Assembly (NCBI GenBank): GCA_910588875.1
Contig: CAJURT010000006.1
Coordinates: forward strand, 62,001 to 126,000
DNA: 64,000 nucleotides
From: an uncultured Lachnospiraceae bacterium
GTDB lineage: Bacteria > Bacillota > Clostridia > Lachnospirales > Lachnospiraceae
Reading direction: 5' to 3'
Positions 26,216 to 35,515 of the stretch are shown piece after piece. The position numbers and the translations under genes were made by a program. Every line of letters starts with the position of its first letter. The first letter of the stretch is position 1. The notes beneath the pieces were generated by a model. The model saw only the letters and a program-made list of their open reading frames with translations. It made no database searches and was not told the origin of the DNA.

Positions 26216-27286
26216 TTAAAGCTGAAACGTATATTCCCCGTTTGTATTGACAACCTTCACCCTGTCATAATCCCAGCGTCTCTCATCCGCCGTCCATGCC
26301 TGTGCTCCCCGCAGTTCAAAATTCCAGTCTGCCAGCTGCCCCCCCACCTGCTCCATCCGTTCCGCCACCTTATGACGGACGTTATAGGGACAGTACATCA
26401 GCAAATATCCTCCTCCTCCGGCGCCCAGCAGCTTGCCTCCCAGCGCCCCGGCCTTTAAGGCCTCCTCATAGAGTTCGTCAATCTGCGGATTGGTGATTTT
26501 GCTGCTCATCCGCTTTTTACTCTGCCAGCCGTAGTCCAAAAGCTTCCCGAAACTATGCAGGTTCCCCTTAAGCAGTTCATCCTTCATCGCATATGCCAGG
26601 GCTTTCACCTCACACATGGCGTCAAAGGCATCCTTCTTCTCATAATTCTTTACCTGATCTTTAATAATATTCGCCGACACGTGGATATTGCCTGTATAAC
26701 ACAAGAGAAGGTTATACTGTAATTCATGGATAATATCCTTTTTGATGCGCAGGGGATTCACCACCACATTGTTGCGCCCGTGGAATTCAATAAAATTGAA
26801 CCCGCCGAATGTGGAGGCATACTGATCCTGATAGCCGCCATCAATCTTTAAATCCAGCCGTTCCACACCGTAAGCCAGATCTGCCAGTGCATAGCCGTCC
26901 AGTCCGATCCCCCTCCAGCGCGCCATGGCAACCAGAAGGGCCACCATCACCGTAGAGGATGTCCCCAGCCCGGATCCCGGAGGTGCGTCGCACTGCAGGT
27001 ACACCTCACAGCCCTGGCTGATCTCCATGGCCTTTAACGCCGCCGTCACCAGATCCAGCCTGCCGTCATAGACAAAGTTCTCCCGGGTATTGTATTTTAC
27101 CGTCATATCAAAATCCAGGGAATGGACAACGATTTGGTCATCCTCCCGGGGCACAATGGAACAATAGGCATATTTATTGATGGTGCTCCCAATGATCGCC
27201 CCTCCCTGCTCCACACAGAACGGCTCCACATCGGTACCGCCTCCGCCAAAACTGATCCGCAGCGGGGCCCTTCCCCGAATCACCAT
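26216..27286 (-). CDS. hddA: D-glycero-alpha-D-manno-heptose 7-phosphate kinase (GHMP family)
   Basis: A 356-residue GHMP kinase: RAPLRISFGGGGTDVEPF at the N-terminus, the ATP loop PPGSGLGTSSTVMVAL near residue 95, and KLLGAGGGGYLL at the C-terminal third motif. HddA phosphorylates heptose-7-phosphate at C1 in the alpha configuration, the branch leading to GDP-heptose rather than ADP-heptose. Its start overlaps the hddC stop by seven bases, so the pair is coupled. GmhA and GmhB follow. Confidence 0.94.
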   Translation of the reverse strand: MVIRGRAPLRISFGGGGTDVEPFCVEQGGAIIGSTINKYAYCSIVPREDDQIVVHSLDFDMTVKYNTRENFVYDGRLDLVTAALKAMEISQGCEVYLQCDAPPGSGLGTSSTVMVALLVAMARWRGIGLDGYALADLAYGVERLDLKIDGGYQDQYASTFGGFNFIEFHGRNNVVVNPLRIKKDIIHELQYNLLLCYTGNIHVSANIIKDQVKNYEKKDAFDAMCEVKALAYAMKDELLKGNLHSFGKLLDYGWQSKKRMSSKITNPQIDELYEEALKAGALGGKLLGAGGGGYLLMYCPYNVRHKVAERMEQVGGQLADWNFELRGAQAWTADERRWDYDRVKVVNTNGEYTFQL

Positions 27287-28005
27287 ACCACAACACCCCT
27301 CTTCACATCCTCAATAAACCGGAAATAATCCTCCGGCACTCCGATATCGATAAAATATCCGTCATTGACAAAGCCTCCCAGCTGTCTGCCCTCGGACATC
27401 CACTTGGGAATCATATCATTTTCCAGGGACACCTTTCCCTCCGGGATCTCTGCCAGCAGTTCCTTCCTCATCCGGTACACGCCGCCATTGATTGTCCCCG
27501 GCCTGGACTCTGTTGTCTTTTCATTAAATCCTGCCAAAAGCCCGTCCTCCAGTACGGCCTGCCCATACCGGGACACATCCGGCACCTCACGCAGCACCAG
27601 GGCCATCTCCAGATTCCTCTCCTCCTGCAGCCGTATCAGCCTTCCATAATCAATCTGATAGAAGGTATCTGCATTCAGCACAAAGAAAGCATCCTCTGTC
27701 ACCAGCTTCCCCGCGTTTTTGATGGCTCCCGCCGTCCCTAGAAGTTCCTCCTCGTAGGCATAGCGTATGGCCAGCTGCCGCCCCTTTGGCGCTGCAAACC
27801 GGCTGCCGTCCCCAAAATACTCTTCCACCATCGAACCCTTATATCCCACCGCAAAAATAATATCGGTAATCCCATGCCGGGACAACCCATGTACCACATA
27901 TTCCATAAAGGGCTTGCCTTCAATCAATGCCATCGGTTTGGGCCGGTCGCTGACCACGCTCCGCAGCCGCGTCCCCAACCCTCCTGCCAACAGAACTGCC
28001 TGCAT
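27280..28005 (-). CDS. hddC: D-glycero-alpha-D-manno-heptose 1-phosphate guanylyltransferase
   Basis: A 241-residue sugar-nucleotidyltransferase (MQAVLLAGGLGTRLRS, RPKPMALIEGKPF, LNADTFYQID). By neighbourhood it is HddC, which makes GDP-D-glycero-alpha-D-manno-heptose. Sequence alone would also allow a mannose- or glucose-1-phosphate enzyme, but the unbroken hddC-hddA-gmhB-gmhA order decides it. A GGAGGAA site precedes the start at 28005; 153 bases separate it from the giant glycosyltransferase upstream. Confidence 0.9.
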   Translation of the reverse strand: MQAVLLAGGLGTRLRSVVSDRPKPMALIEGKPFMEYVVHGLSRHGITDIIFAVGYKGSMVEEYFGDGSRFAAPKGRQLAIRYAYEEELLGTAGAIKNAGKLVTEDAFFVLNADTFYQIDYGRLIRLQEERNLEMALVLREVPDVSRYGQAVLEDGLLAGFNEKTTESRPGTINGGVYRMRKELLAEIPEGKVSLENDMIPKWMSEGRQLGGFVNDGYFIDIGVPEDYFRFIEDVKRGVVVW

Positions 28006-28158
28006 ATTTTTGTCTTCCTCCGGGTTCTTTTCGTTTCTCTGCCGAGATTATAGCATTTTCTTGCCGAAAATTCCACTATCTTCACAAACCTTTTTCATCA
28101 CAGGTAGGGATGCCGTTACCCTTTACACCAGGACTAATCTCTCCGCCGGCTTCCCCTC

Positions 28159-31100
28159 TCACTCAAAATCCTCCTCAATCACCTGCCACGCCGCATCCAC
28201 GCTGAAATGCTTCCGGATATAACTCTGAGTTTTGCGGCAGAGTTCCCTGCAGGCATCCGGATTCCCGTAAAGTTCTGCCACTGCATCCGCAAAGTTCTCC
28301 GGTTCATCCTCCATCAGCAGCACATCCTCCACATCCGGGATTCCCTCTGCCCCGATGGCCGTTGTCACAATCGGCGCCCCGTTGTAGATGGCCTCCACCA
28401 CCTTTCCCTTCACGCCTGCCCCATACCGGAGAGGCACCACCACGATACGGCATTCCCCATATAACCGGTCAAGTTCCTCCTCCGTGACAAAACCCTTGAT
28501 CACAATGCCATTGCCCGGCTGCTCCAGAGCCCTGATCTCCTCCGTCACCTTGGAGCCCACCACGATAAATTCCGGCGCCGTCTGTCCCGCCTCTTCCCTC
28601 TTCCGGCGGATCCGGGGATAGATCTCCCGGGCAAACCACAGCACCGCATCCGCATTCGGCGGATGGGCAAAACCTCCCACAAAGAGAAGCCCCTCCCTCC
28701 TGGCAAAATCCTCCTGGAGATCTTCCTTGAACTTCTCAAACACGTAGGCCGTAATGTCTTTCACCTCAATGGTGGGATCCAGGGCCCGGATGGCATCCCG
28801 CTCCACATAAGAAGGGTAATAGGATATTGCTGCCTTGTTCATCAGCGACAGTTCTATGGACTTCCAGTACTCTGCCTCTTCCCGTTTCTTCAGGTCTCCG
28901 GTCAGCTGATACTCCCTGCCTTCCCGGAGAAAATGCAGGTCATGCCCGTAATAGATCACCTTCATATCCGTATTGTCCAGGATATAATCAATATATTTGG
29001 AAGCGATATGAGGCCGGTTCAAATAGGCCACCGCAATATCATCCCCGTGATCCCGCAGCCAGTCCCATATCTTCACCTGATACTCCGCACCATACAGAAT
29101 CTCAATCCCCATCTGCTGCAGCACGGTGGAATAGGGCTCCTCATGGAGGAAATTATCTCCTAAAAACTTTACCACATAGCCCTTTTTCAGGAACATTTTC
29201 AAGTACTGGAATGTGGTCTTGGAGCCTGCATCCCGGTCATAGGTGGGCACATAATGATCCACCACCAGGATAATCTTTTTGCCCATGCTCCGCTCCCTGG
29301 CCCGGAAGGGATCCGGATTTCCGTCATTCTCACACTGGAGGGCAAACTCTGCCGCCCATTTTTCTTTCAGCTTTCTGCTGTTCTCCACCTGATAGCGCTT
29401 GAGCCCGCTTCCCTGGACATCCGTGCCATTGGAAATGCCTTCAAAATGAATCACCTTGGAGAGAGGCTGATACACCACCCGGTAACCTGCCTTTCTCACT
29501 TCAAAAGCCAAGTCAGAATCCTCGCAGTAAGCCGGGGCAAAACGGGTATCAAATCCTCCGATCTGCTTCCACAGCCAGGAGGGCAGAAGAATCGCTGCCC
29601 CGGAGATATAATCCACATCCTTGACATAATTGTATTCCGGCTTGTCCGGATCATCCAGCCGCCCATAATTCCAGCCTGAACCGTCACTCCAGATAATGCC
29701 TCCCGCCTCCTGGAGCCGCCCGTCCGGATACACCAGCTTGGAGCCTGCCATACCGATGGAAGCATCGGATTCCATCAGGTTCACCAGGGAACTGAGCCAT
29801 CCCTTCGTCACCTGGGTATCATTGTTAAGGAACATAATATATTCCCCCCTGGCTTTTCCGGCTGCCTGGTTGCAGTTCTTTAAGAATCCCTGGTTCTCCT
29901 TATTCCGGCAGATGACCAGCCCCTCGGCAAAGTCCCCCAGACGTTCCGTCCCGTCTGTGGACACATCATCGGCAATCAATATCTCATAACTCACATCCTT
30001 TGTGTTCTCCCATATGGACACCAGGCAGGCATAGGTATAACGAATCTGGTTATACACGGGAATGACAATGGACACCTTGGGCTTTTCCTGCCTTTCAAAC
30101 CTGAGTTTCCCATGCTGCCGGTAAGCGTCTCCAATGACAAAATCCCCCTCCCGCAGGTTCCTTCCCTCTGGTGTGGAATACAGCTTTGCCGACCGGATGG
30201 GATGAAGCAGATATTCCTTTTTATATTTCAGCCTTTTTCTCTCCGGGGAGCCAGGGGGATATTTCCGGTTCACCTGCTCTCCCAGCTTCCGTCTTGCCTT
30301 AAAAACCAGCGCCTCATGGCGGTTTAAGTAAGAAAGGGTCTTTCCCATCTCATCAATCTCATGGCGCAGGTCCTTAATGATAATCTCCAGATTCGTCACA
30401 TGGTTGTTGGTCAGGCGCTGCACCTCCGTCATCTTACGGATAGCCACGTCCTTTTCCCTGGCATGGATCTTCATCTGCTCAATCCGTTCCCTGGCCCTGG
30501 CCAGATCACTTTCTGCCCTCTGGATCTCCTCCCGTCCCAGGGAACTTACCATATAATTGCCCAGATAACGCTGCTGGTTCTCCCCATGGACATAATTCTG
30601 GAAGCTGACCTCCATCTTCTGGTACACCTGCACCAGTTCTGAGGTAATGCCAAAGGCAGCCAGCACCTCCCGGGCGCTCACCTTCCCCATCAGGCTTCCA
30701 TACTGCTCACAAAAATAATAGAGAATCCGGTATTTCACAAAATGTTCCGGCACCGGGAAATCAAACACCCACTCATAATCCAGACAGTAGTTCCCCTCCT
30801 CTGTCAGCAGAATATTCTCAAACAGGACATCAATATTGGATACCTCCCAGGAAGTGTCCTGCTCCAGCAGCGCCAGCTCCTGCTCTGTCAGTCCCTGGCC
30901 TGCCTGTTTCTGCCCTGGCTCTTCCCTATCCGGCCCTGCCTGTTTCTGCCCCGGCTCTTCCCTATCCGCCCCTGCCTGCCTGCCTCCAAACACTTCCAGA
31001 AATTCTTTGGTTCTTACAAAATCCTTTTGATATTCTGGTTCAATATCGCAGATCTGGCCCATGGCATCCTGCAACAGCCCCAGGGGCAATTTCCCGGCCG

Positions 31101-32196
31101 ACAACTCTTCCCCCAGCTTTTCAGCCCAGGTCTGCCCGGTCAGATAGGGGAAAAACGCCGCGTTTTTGTCATCCTGGCAGGACGGTCTGGCCACCTTCAG
31201 GGCGCGGTGCTGCCTGGACAGGCAGCGGCATTTCTCCTCAAAAGACCAGATATGCCCCATCCCTTCCAGGCTGAGGGCAGCCTTTTCCACATACCAGGCC
31301 CTGTCCTGATTCCCCAACCGCTCTGCCCCCTCTTTCCTGCAGATACAGGTTTTTATCTGGAATTCTTCCCTTCTTGTCTTGTTATACTTTATATATATCC
31401 GCTGGCTCTGCCGTTTCAGCCTTTCCTCGTCTGCACTCCAGAATACCAGGTAGGAATTCGCATACAAATCAAAGAGGCCGTCCTGACAAACGATATCAAA
31501 CCCTTCCCCCATGTCTGTCACATGATACCGGGGATAATCGTATGCCGGAATCACCCGTGTCAGGTCACCCTTCTTGGGAAGATATTCATCGGAATAAATG
31601 CTGATCGGTGTCCGGTAATCCGGCATGGGATAATAAAAACGCAAAAATCCGGCTTCGCCGCACAGCATCGATTGCAGCTGAGCCTTGGTCAGCCCATTCT
31701 CCTCCCGCTTTGTCCCCGCCCAATATTTCATCCCCAGGGTATTGGGAACCGCCGCAATCAGGATTCCCGTTGGCTTTAAAAGCCGCTTTGCCGCCTCCGC
31801 CTCCTGTCGGCACAGAGCCTTCCCCTGCCCTGCTATCACCACATAATCGTACATGGCCGGCGCCTCTGGAGCGTATTCCTCCAGGCTCTTTTGCACATAA
31901 TCAATGTTCTTTGCTGAGGGATAACGCAGCCGTACCGTCTCCAAAGCTTCCTGGGCCTCATCCAGTACCGTCACCCGGGCCACCTCTGACCGAAATAATC
32001 CGGTCAGGGCGCCATAATCCGCCCCTGCCTGCAAAAGCCTGGCATCTTTCTCAAAATCATACCATTCCAGCAGAAGTTCCCGCTGATCCGAAAGGGCATA
32101 AAAATAATCCAGCCGCTGATTATCCAGCAATGCCTGCCGGATGTCCCCGCCATATGCCTTTAAGGCCATCTGAATCTCATTGTCTATTCTCATCAT
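28159..32196 (-). CDS. Multidomain methyltransferase/coiled-coil/GT2/GT4 glycan-assembly protein
   Basis: A giant of about 1345 residues. Residues 30-200 resemble a class-I SAM methyltransferase (LLQAGADYGALTG as motif I, YDYVVIAGQG). Residues 200-550 are of unknown type and include a low-complexity stretch. Residues 555-625 are a charged coiled coil. From about 710 to 950 lies a GT2 domain (VSIVIPVYNQIRYTYACL, FLNNDTQVTKGW, CEDSDLAFEVRKAGY). From about 975 to 1340 lies a GT4-type domain (LFVGGFAHPPNADA, VPLRYGAGVKGKVVEA). ATGs at 32208, 32196 and 32193 compete; GAGG six bases ahead favours 32196. It follows wzt by 41 bases. I infer a chain-extending or terminating enzyme with several catalytic sites. 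Confidence 0.85.
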   Translation of the reverse strand: MMRIDNEIQMALKAYGGDIRQALLDNQRLDYFYALSDQRELLLEWYDFEKDARLLQAGADYGALTGLFRSEVARVTVLDEAQEALETVRLRYPSAKNIDYVQKSLEEYAPEAPAMYDYVVIAGQGKALCRQEAEAAKRLLKPTGILIAAVPNTLGMKYWAGTKREENGLTKAQLQSMLCGEAGFLRFYYPMPDYRTPISIYSDEYLPKKGDLTRVIPAYDYPRYHVTDMGEGFDIVCQDGLFDLYANSYLVFWSADEERLKRQSQRIYIKYNKTRREEFQIKTCICRKEGAERLGNQDRAWYVEKAALSLEGMGHIWSFEEKCRCLSRQHRALKVARPSCQDDKNAAFFPYLTGQTWAEKLGEELSAGKLPLGLLQDAMGQICDIEPEYQKDFVRTKEFLEVFGGRQAGADREEPGQKQAGPDREEPGQKQAGQGLTEQELALLEQDTSWEVSNIDVLFENILLTEEGNYCLDYEWVFDFPVPEHFVKYRILYYFCEQYGSLMGKVSAREVLAAFGITSELVQVYQKMEVSFQNYVHGENQQRYLGNYMVSSLGREEIQRAESDLARARERIEQMKIHAREKDVAIRKMTEVQRLTNNHVTNLEIIIKDLRHEIDEMGKTLSYLNRHEALVFKARRKLGEQVNRKYPPGSPERKRLKYKKEYLLHPIRSAKLYSTPEGRNLREGDFVIGDAYRQHGKLRFERQEKPKVSIVIPVYNQIRYTYACLVSIWENTKDVSYEILIADDVSTDGTERLGDFAEGLVICRNKENQGFLKNCNQAAGKARGEYIMFLNNDTQVTKGWLSSLVNLMESDASIGMAGSKLVYPDGRLQEAGGIIWSDGSGWNYGRLDDPDKPEYNYVKDVDYISGAAILLPSWLWKQIGGFDTRFAPAYCEDSDLAFEVRKAGYRVVYQPLSKVIHFEGISNGTDVQGSGLKRYQVENSRKLKEKWAAEFALQCENDGNPDPFRARERSMGKKIILVVDHYVPTYDRDAGSKTTFQYLKMFLKKGYVVKFLGDNFLHEEPYSTVLQQMGIEILYGAEYQVKIWDWLRDHGDDIAVAYLNRPHIASKYIDYILDNTDMKVIYYGHDLHFLREGREYQLTGDLKKREEAEYWKSIELSLMNKAAISYYPSYVERDAIRALDPTIEVKDITAYVFEKFKEDLQEDFARREGLLFVGGFAHPPNADAVLWFAREIYPRIRRKREEAGQTAPEFIVVGSKVTEEIRALEQPGNGIVIKGFVTEEELDRLYGECRIVVVPLRYGAGVKGKVVEAIYNGAPIVTTAIGAEGIPDVEDVLLMEDEPENFADAVAELYGNPDACRELCRKTQSYIRKHFSVDAAWQVIEEDFE
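30901..30972. repeat. Two tandem 36-bp units inside the giant glycosyltransferase gene
   Basis: Positions 30901-30936 and 30937-30972 are nearly identical 36-base units, encoding two copies of a Gln/Glu/Pro/Lys-rich 12-residue unit (REEPGQKQAGPD). A partial third unit follows. The copy number could change by slippage without breaking the frame. Confidence 0.85.
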
Positions 32197-32237
32197 TTTA
32201 TTCCTCATTTCATGGGCAGCTGCCTGAACTTAACTTT

Positions 32238-33680
32238 TTAGCCCTCTTTTTTTGCCGGACGGTACTTTGCCTCCACCTCTGACTCCATATCATAGACCCC
32301 CACTGTATTCTTGTTGGAGATCACCGTGATATTCGCCACATCATATAGCCTGTGATACACCGTATGCTCCCCCTGCTCAAATCCGGTGCAGCTCATGGAC
32401 AGCAGATACTCCCCTCCCTGCAAAGTCATCTTCTGCCGGAAATTCACTTCATATTCATCCCCGGCCTTTACCGAAGAGATATCCGCCCCCTCAAACATGG
32501 TATTGGTTCCCGAAAGTTCCGCCCCTTTCTTATCCTTAATCGTATACGTAAAAATGGGAGCCTGGATGTCTGCCCGGAACCGGATCTTTTCCCGGATGGT
32601 AAAATACTCCCCCTTCAGCAGCAGGTTCGTCAGGTTGCCCCTCTCATCGAACATCCCCAGGTCATAAATCTCCGCCCTTCCGTCCCCGTATTCCGTGCGG
32701 CTGGGATTGATGGTGAGATGATCCTTCATCAGGCCCTTTTGTGCTTTCCGGCTGCCGTTTTCCCTGTTCCCGCTGCCGGTATCCCGATGCCCCTCTGTAT
32801 TTTTTCCTTCCTGTCCTTCTCCAGTTCCCCCCTTCTGCACCTTTCCTCTGCCTGCCCTTCCCTCTGACGAATCCCTCATTCCTCCGGAGAAATCATTCAT
32901 CTCCTGCAATTCCTCCTCCAGGCTGTCCATCTGGTTCGCCAGAATCTTCTTATATAAGTCCACCATCTTCCCCGGCGCACCCTCTGCAATGAAATTCCCC
33001 TTATTTAACAGCACCACCCGGTCACAATATTTTATCACACTGCCCATATCATGGGTAACCATCAGAATGGTGGTGCCCTTCTGCCGGATCTCCTCCATCC
33101 TCTGGTAGCACTTTGACTGGAAAAACACATCCCCCACGGAAAGAGCCTCATCCACAATCAGAATCTCCGGCTCCACATTAATTGCCAGCGCAAAAGCCAG
33201 CCGCACAAACATGCCGCTGGAATAGGTCTTAACCGGCTGATACACAAAATCCCCGATATCTGCAAAGTCCAGGATATCCTGCAGCTTCTCTTCCATCTCT
33301 TTGCGGGAAAAGCCCATCATCGTTCCGTTCATATAAATGTTCTCAATCCCGGTATAATCCATATTAAATCCGGCTCCCAGTTCCAGAAGGGCCGAGATCA
33401 CCCCTTCCACCCTTACTTCTCCCGTGGTAGGCGTCAGCACACCGGTAATGATCTTTAAGATGGTGGATTTACCGGAACCGTTCGTCCCGATAATCCCCAC
33501 CGTCTCCCCCTTTCTCACCTGAAAGGAAATCCCGTTCAGCGCGAAAAAATCCTTATGGTAATTCCTGTGTGACAAGCTCAGGGACTCCTTTAAACGGTCA
33601 ATCGGTTTGTCATACAACCGGTACACCTTACTCACATCCTGTACCCGGATGGCATATTTTGCATTTTCCTCTAATGGCAT
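32238..33680 (-). CDS. ABC transporter ATPase for polysaccharide export (Wzt/TagH type) with C-terminal Wzt domain
   Basis: A 480-residue protein. Residues 10-240 are an ABC ATPase with Walker A IGTNGSGKST, signature YSSGMFVRLAFA and Walker B ILIVDEALSVGD, closest in form to KpsT/TagH/Wzt. After a variable, Gly/Arg-rich linker, residues 330-475 match the beta-sandwich Wzt C-terminal domain that recognises the glycan end. AGAGGAAG six to eight bases ahead of ATG 33680 is preferred over an ATG seven codons earlier. It is the first gene of the operon. The partner permease (Wzm/TagG) is not next to it or anywhere in the window. Confidence 0.92.
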   Translation of the reverse strand: MPLEENAKYAIRVQDVSKVYRLYDKPIDRLKESLSLSHRNYHKDFFALNGISFQVRKGETVGIIGTNGSGKSTILKIITGVLTPTTGEVRVEGVISALLELGAGFNMDYTGIENIYMNGTMMGFSRKEMEEKLQDILDFADIGDFVYQPVKTYSSGMFVRLAFALAINVEPEILIVDEALSVGDVFFQSKCYQRMEEIRQKGTTILMVTHDMGSVIKYCDRVVLLNKGNFIAEGAPGKMVDLYKKILANQMDSLEEELQEMNDFSGGMRDSSEGRAGRGKVQKGGTGEGQEGKNTEGHRDTGSGNRENGSRKAQKGLMKDHLTINPSRTEYGDGRAEIYDLGMFDERGNLTNLLLKGEYFTIREKIRFRADIQAPIFTYTIKDKKGAELSGTNTMFEGADISSVKAGDEYEVNFRQKMTLQGGEYLLSMSCTGFEQGEHTVYHRLYDVANITVISNKNTVGVYDMESEVEAKYRPAKKEG

Positions 33681-33775
33681 ATGATCTTCCTCTCTCCACA
33701 AAGAACCTCTGTCCTGCAGCTATTCTTTTCCTTCTCCCTGCCCCCACCGGCCTGCCAGCCCTCTGTTTTCCTTAA

Positions 33776-33804
33776 AGAATATCACAAACCTCCCCCGCTT
33801 TCAA
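33776..33804 (-). promoter_or_regulatory. Probable promoter of the glycan operon
   Basis: TTGAAA (33799-33804) and TATTCT (33776-33781) are spaced by 17 bases on the minus strand, about 95 bases upstream of the Wzt start and just after rtcB. Confidence 0.6.
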
Positions 33805-33858
33805 CCCATATTCCATTTATCTCCGGCTCTGCCTCCCTGGTAAAGGTTTTTGCCGGCC

Positions 33859-35073
33859 TCACTCCTCCCCTGCCTTAAAATTATACACCGGCCGGATTAT
33901 CTTCACAATCTCTGCCGTCTCCCCGATATTCCTCACAATATCTTCCATCCCCTTGTAGGCCATGGGGCACTCATCCAGGGTGGCGGCATTCACCGAAGTG
34001 GTGTAAATCCCCTTCATCTGTTTCTTAAATTCCGACACTGTCCAGGTCTTCTTCGCCTGGGTTCGGGACATCAGACGCCCTGCCCCGTGAGGCGCAGAGA
34101 AATTCCACTCTTCGTTTCCCTTTCCCACACAGATCAGGGAGCCATCCCGCATATTGATGGGAATCAGCAGCTTTTCCCCTGCCTTTGCCGACACTGCCCC
34201 CTTCCGCAGAATCATTGCCTCTGTGTCAATATAATTGTGGATAGTGGTAAATTCCTCCTCCACCTTCAGCTTCATCCCCCGGATCAGTTCATCCATCATG
34301 GCTTTCCGGTTCAGCATCGCAAACTGCTGGACAATCCCCATATCATGGATATAATCCTCCATCAGGGCACCGCTGCAATAGGCCAGTGCCCTGGGTATCT
34401 CTGTCTTCACCTGCTTCTTCAGCATTTTCAGGGCTTTCTCGATCTCTTTCTCCCTGCCTTCTGCCCGGTAAGCCGCAATCAGGGCCTTTTCATCCCTCCG
34501 GGTGTTGCCGTTCAGTTCCCGGTAGGCCTGCTCCTGGTAAAAGCCAGCCACCTCCAGCCCCAGATGGCGGGAGCCGGAATGAATCACCAGATAAAGTTCT
34601 CCCTCCTCGTCCCTGTCCACCTCAATAAAATGGTTCCCGCCCCCAAGGGTTCCCAGGGAACGGACTGCCCGTTCCAGGTTCAGCCCTGCCTCCTTCCGGC
34701 ACCGCAGTTTGGCCAAATCAATCTCCTCATTAAGACGGTGGGGCACATCACGAACTTCATATCCCGAAGGAATTTTCTCGTAAATCAACTTATCCAGCTT
34801 CTCCAGTTCCAAATGGCGGCTGCGCAGCCGGACCGTCTCCATGCCGCAGCCAATATCCACTCCAACCAGATTGGGCACCACAGCATCCCGGATTGTCATG
34901 GTAGTGCCAATGGTGCACCCGGCCCCTGCATGGACATCCGGCATAATCCGGATCCTCAGCCCCTTCACATACTCCTGGTCGCACAGGCTTTTGATCTGTG
35001 CGAGGGCTCCTTCCTCCACCGCATCCGTGTATACTCTTGCCGTATTGTATGCTCCTGTTACTTCCTGAAACAT
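33859..35073 (-). CDS. rtcB: RtcB-family RNA ligase
   Basis: A 404-residue RtcB that should join 2',3'-cyclic phosphate and 5'-OH RNA ends using GTP and Mn2+. Visible motifs are DVHAGAGCTIGTTM, GVDIGCGMETVRL (the conserved metal-binding Cys), LGGGNHFIEV, VIHSGSRHLG, and APHGAGRLMSRTQAKK with the His that carries GMP. It is one of the shorter RtcB types, without an intein or archease gene beside it. The upstream small Cys-rich gene is on the same strand, 53 bases away, and probably co-transcribed. The target RNA is unknown; tRNA or rRNA repair after nuclease damage is an inference. Confidence 0.93.
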   Translation of the reverse strand: MFQEVTGAYNTARVYTDAVEEGALAQIKSLCDQEYVKGLRIRIMPDVHAGAGCTIGTTMTIRDAVVPNLVGVDIGCGMETVRLRSRHLELEKLDKLIYEKIPSGYEVRDVPHRLNEEIDLAKLRCRKEAGLNLERAVRSLGTLGGGNHFIEVDRDEEGELYLVIHSGSRHLGLEVAGFYQEQAYRELNGNTRRDEKALIAAYRAEGREKEIEKALKMLKKQVKTEIPRALAYCSGALMEDYIHDMGIVQQFAMLNRKAMMDELIRGMKLKVEEEFTTIHNYIDTEAMILRKGAVSAKAGEKLLIPINMRDGSLICVGKGNEEWNFSAPHGAGRLMSRTQAKKTWTVSEFKKQMKGIYTTSVNAATLDECPMAYKGMEDIVRNIGETAEIVKIIRPVYNFKAGEE

Positions 35074-35126
35074 ATCCTGTCTCTCCTTCTCCCTCTTCCC
35101 TTATCTGTTCCTGCTCAAATCTATTC

Positions 35127-35312
35127 TTATTCCTGCTCCCGTCTTTGTATCCGTTCCAGCTTTTCCCGCTTCTTATTCGGATGCCGTACCCTGGCCCGGG
35201 GAACATATTTATCACACCTCTGGCAATAATGCTTATGGGATGCCTCCCGCCCCTTTTTACATTGCCCTGCCGCCACATAATACATGCAAACCGTTTCCCG
35301 GTCATGTGCCAT
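35127..35312 (-). CDS. Small Cys-rich basic protein upstream of rtcB
   Basis: A 61-residue protein I do not recognise by name. It has four cysteines at 9, 18, 30 and 33 (CQRC near the middle) and two histidines (HKHY), enough for a zinc site. Its highly basic tail KKREKLERIQRREQE looks fit for nucleic acid binding. A GGAGGAAG site six bases ahead of the ATG argues that it is real. It lies directly upstream of rtcB, suggesting an accessory of RNA repair, but this is inference from position only. Confidence 0.65.
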   Translation of the reverse strand: MAHDRETVCMYYVAAGQCKKGREASHKHYCQRCDKYVPRARVRHPNKKREKLERIQRREQE

Positions 35313-35515
35313 AATAAACTTCCTCCCTGCAATAAAAAAAGCCCTTCCTCCCGGCCCTGTACCAGAAGAATCGGCTTGCCCCTAATTCTTTCTCCGTATT
35401 CCCAAATCATCTGACAAAATATCTGTAATCCCAACCTTCATCAGACTCTGCTGCCAAATCCGGCGCAAACCTCCTTCTTTCAATTTATCTGCCCTGCCAA
35501 ATTGTTACATTTTCT

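Noticed and set aside
33850..35229. 459-codon plus-strand frame opposite rtcB
   Set aside because: Antisense shadow of RtcB; no ribosome site and His/Leu/Pro-rich composition.
34790..35434. 214-codon minus-strand frame overlapping rtcB and the small Cys-rich gene
   Set aside because: It is a shadow frame: low-complexity Gly/Arg-rich sequence, and it overlaps two genes with good ribosome sites in other frames.
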